A stretch of DNA of 64,000 nt, taken from NCBI RefSeq assembly GCF_024749285.1, contig NZ_CP087196.1:4216001-4280000 (forward strand), read 5' to 3'. The notes under the pieces were generated by a model that saw nothing but the letters and a program-made list of their open reading frames with translations, had not been told where the DNA came from and did no database searches. The position numbers were made by a program, and so were the translations under genes. This stretch comes from Pseudomonas sp. B21-015 (lineage in GTDB: Bacteria; Pseudomonadota; Gammaproteobacteria; Pseudomonadales; Pseudomonadaceae). Positions 62,026-64,000 of the stretch are shown here, in pieces. Positions within the stretch are counted from its first letter, which is position 1. Each line of letters opens with the position of its first letter.

Positions 62026-63246
62026 TTAGATCACTTTGGAATGCCTCGGCAACCTAATGGAAATCAGTGCCGCGAATATAACAAATGCGCTGGATATCCA
62101 TAAACACGCTCCCAGCCCGAAGACCTGAAAAACCCAGCCAGAGAGCACGGTGCCGATCAGTCGTCCCATGGCGTTGGACATGTAGTAAAAGCCCACGTCC
62201 AGCGACACGCCGTCTTCCTTGGCGTAGGACACGATCAGGTAGCTGTGCAGAGAGGAGTTCACCGCGAACAGCGCACCAAAAATCATCAATCCGCCCAACA
62301 GCACCCATTGTTGCGATAACCCGGTGTTCAGCCCCAGAGCGATTGCCGCGGGAAAGCCTGCCAAAGCAAGCGCCCAAACAAACGCAGCGCGGCCATCTGG
62401 GACATGTCCTCGTTGCTTGCCGGTAATCCGTGGCGCGAACGATTGCACGATGCCGTAGCCAATCACCCAGGCCGCCAGGAATCCACCGACCTTCCAGAAA
62501 TCCCAGCCAAAGACACTGCTCAAGTACACCGGTAAAGCCACCACAAACCAGACATCGCGGGCACCGAACAGGAACATTCGTGCTGCCGACAAGATGTTGA
62601 TGGCACGGCTCTTGGAGAGGATGTCGCGAAACCTTGGTTTGGCTTTCGCCTTGCCCAGATCCCTTTTTAACAGGATCACGCTACTGAACCAGATCAGCGA
62701 AAGAACAGCGGCCATGGCCAGCAACGCCCCTCTGAAGCCGATCAGGGCGAGCAATGCCCCACCGAGAAAGAAACCGACACCCTTGAGGGCATTCTTCGAG
62801 CCGGTGAGGACGGCTATCCATTGATAAAGCTTGCCCTGTTGCCCGTCGGGCACCAGCAGTTTGATCGAGCTTTTGGCGCTCATCTTGTTCAGGTCTTTGG
62901 CGATCCCCGACAGCGCCTGAGCCCCCATCACCCAAGGGATCGTCAGCCAGGCCACTGGCACTGTCAGCATCAACAGCGCCACAACCTGCATCCCCAGCCC
63001 GATGTTCATGGTTCGGTTCAGCCCCAGACGCGCACCAAGATAACCGCCCACCAGATTGGTGATCACGCCAAAGAGTTCGTAGAACAGGAACAACGCCGCG
63101 ATGTGCAGCGGGCTGTAGCCCAACGCGTGAAAGTGCAGCACCACCAACATGCGCAAGGCACCGTCGGTGAGGGTGAAGGCCCAGTAATTGCCCGTCACGA
63201 GCAGGTACTGCCGCACTGGCGGCGCGAGGGCTGACAAGGCTTTCAT
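62026..63246 (-). CDS. arsJ: ArsJ organoarsenical efflux MFS transporter
   Basis: About 406 residues, roughly 11-12 transmembrane segments. It opens KALSALAPPVRQYLLVTGNYWAFTLTDGALRMLVVLHFH, characteristic of ArsJ, with LNKMSAKSSIKLLVP and GSKNALKGVGFFLGGALL later on. ArsJ exports 1-arseno-3-phosphoglycerate, made by the companion GAPDH encoded just upstream, giving arsenate resistance. An ATG at 63246 follows an in-frame TTG at 63249. The GAPDH stop is 9 bases away, indicating one operon. Confidence 0.92.
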   Translation of the reverse strand: MKALSALAPPVRQYLLVTGNYWAFTLTDGALRMLVVLHFHALGYSPLHIAALFLFYELFGVITNLVGGYLGARLGLNRTMNIGLGMQVVALLMLTVPVAWLTIPWVMGAQALSGIAKDLNKMSAKSSIKLLVPDGQQGKLYQWIAVLTGSKNALKGVGFFLGGALLALIGFRGALLAMAAVLSLIWFSSVILLKRDLGKAKAKPRFRDILSKSRAINILSAARMFLFGARDVWFVVALPVYLSSVFGWDFWKVGGFLAAWVIGYGIVQSFAPRITGKQRGHVPDGRAAFVWALALAGFPAAIALGLNTGLSQQWVLLGGLMIFGALFAVNSSLHSYLIVSYAKEDGVSLDVGFYYMSNAMGRLIGTVLSGWVFQVFGLGACLWISSAFVIFAALISIRLPRHSKVI

Positions 63247-63255
63247 CAACGCTCC

Positions 63256-64000
63256 TTAAACAGCCAGGCCAACCATTCTGGCCAATTCGACGGTGCGGTT
63301 TGCGTAAGCCCATTCATTGTCGTACCAGGCATAGAGTTTGATCTGGGTGCCGTTGATGACCAGGGTCGACAGCGCATCGATGATCGAGGAGCGCGGGTCG
63401 GTGCGGTAGTCGATGGACACCAGTGGACGCTCCTCGAAACCGAGGATGTCTTTGAGTTCGTTCTCGGACGCATCCTTGAGGAACTGATTCACTTCGCCAA
63501 CCGTGGTGACGCGCTCGACCTCGAACACGCAATCAGTCAGCGAAGCATTGGCCAACGGCACGCGTACGGCGTGACCGTTCAGACGCCCGCGCAGCTCCGG
63601 GAAAATTTCGGCGATGGCGGTGGCCGAGCCGGTGCTGGTCGGGATCAGGCTCATGCCCGAAGCCCGCGCACGGCGCAGATCCTTGTGCGGCTGATCGAGG
63701 ATGCTTTGTGTGTTGGTCAGGTCGTGGATGGTGGTGATCGAACCGTGGCGAATGCCCAGTTTTTCATGGATCACCTTAACCACCGGCGCCAGACAGTTGG
63801 TGGTGCACGAAGCCGCGGTGACGATGCGATGTACGGCCGGTTTGAACAGCTGATGGTTGACGCCCATGACGATGTTCAGCGCGCCCTCTTCTTTCACCGG
63901 AGCGCTGACCACCACGCGCTTGACGCCCTGGTCCAGATAAGCCTGAAGCACCGCGACGGTCTTCATCTTGCCGCTGGCTTCGATCACCAGATCGCAGCCC
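63256..64000 (-). CDS. ArsJ-associated glyceraldehyde-3-phosphate dehydrogenase (5' part outside window)
   Basis: The C-terminal 247 codons are present and continue past the right edge. The active site [21 protein letters not shown] contains the catalytic Cys, followed by [21 protein letters not shown] and [19 protein letters not shown]. The linkage to arsJ and the [12 protein letters not shown] region fit the arsenate-resistance GAPDH, which forms 1-arseno-3-phosphoglycerate. No arsR, arsC or acr3 gene is visible, but they would lie beyond the window. Confidence 0.92.
   Translation of the reverse strand, partial: GCDLVIEASGKMKTVAVLQAYLDQGVKRVVVSAPVKEEGALNIVMGVNHQLFKPAVHRIVTAASCTTNCLAPVVKVIHEKLGIRHGSITTIHDLTNTQSILDQPHKDLRRARASGMSLIPTSTGSATAIAEIFPELRGRLNGHAVRVPLANASLTDCVFEVERVTTVGEVNQFLKDASENELKDILGFEERPLVSIDYRTDPRSSIIDALSTLVINGTQIKLYAWYDNEWAYANRTVELARMVGLAV

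Overview
The window looks like a chromosomal segment of a Pseudomonas of the fluorescens group. This rests on the many REP elements with a GCTCGCGA/TCGCGAGC core, on Pseudomonas-type genes (FleN-like ATPase, DUF6124 protein, ArsJ with its GAPDH partner, GfcABCD/Wza polysaccharide machinery), and on GC-rich core genes interrupted by AT-rich insertions. No rRNA, tRNA, CRISPR array, integrase or intact insertion sequence was seen. All calls come from reading the sequence; no searches were run.

Layout. (1) 1-1.6 kb: an AT-rich two-gene module with an ATGA overlap. One gene encodes a protein resembling the regulatory core of the animal kinase ASK1 (deoxyribosyltransferase-like domain plus TPR/TRAF-binding region). 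The other encodes a ThsB-type TIR-like protein cut by the window edge. This is the best candidate for a poorly described immune system. (2) 1.9-29.8 kb: mostly ordinary accessory metabolism and regulation: LysR/TauE pair, a secreted 13-residue-repeat peptide, Ppx/GppA phosphatase, VOC proteins, cytochrome c, GNATs, GlxA-type regulator, thioesterase, YfcF, a SLATT membrane protein, an adenosine-specific kinase with a lost stop, a FleN paralogue, CAP protein, peroxiredoxin, a broken NCS1 permease, an orphan T6SS phospholipase/immunity pair, a frameshifted LuxR regulator, gamma-glutamyltransferase, Ogt and an ABC exporter. REP elements separate many of these and have reshaped at least two coding ends. 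(3) 30.4-32.6 kb: two atypical receiver/winged-helix regulators flanking a degenerate EAL protein, just upstream of (4) 33.1-55.8 kb: a large exopolysaccharide locus. One polyprenyl-glycosyl-1-phosphate transferase gene lies on +. Everything else is on -: tyrosine phosphatase Wzb, autokinase Wzc, acyltransferase, Wzy, a GH5-type hydrolase, Wzx, pyruvyltransferase, two glycosyltransferases, GDP-mannose and dTDP-sugar synthesis, then GfcA-Wza-GfcB-GfcC-GfcD-VanZ. (5) 56.4-59.2 kb: galU, an orphan phosphomannomutase C-terminal domain coupled to rfaH, and uppP. (6) 59.4-64 kb: small proteins, a universal stress protein, a serine-protease-like lipoprotein, and arsJ with its GAPDH partner (cut by the right edge).

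How the parts may work together. The initiating transferase loads a sugar phosphate on undecaprenyl phosphate. Glycosyltransferases extend it with rhamnose-pathway, mannose and glucose precursors. Pyruvyl and acyl groups decorate it. Wzx flips and Wzy polymerises under Wzc/Wzb control, and Wza with the Gfc proteins exports it. UppP recycles the carrier and GalU supplies UDP-glucose. A near-perfect RfaH recruitment (ops/JUMPstart) sequence lies in the leader between wzc and the acyltransferase gene, and an rfaH gene lies just beyond the locus. RfaH-dependent antitermination of the long, AT-rich biosynthetic operon is therefore a specific, testable prediction.
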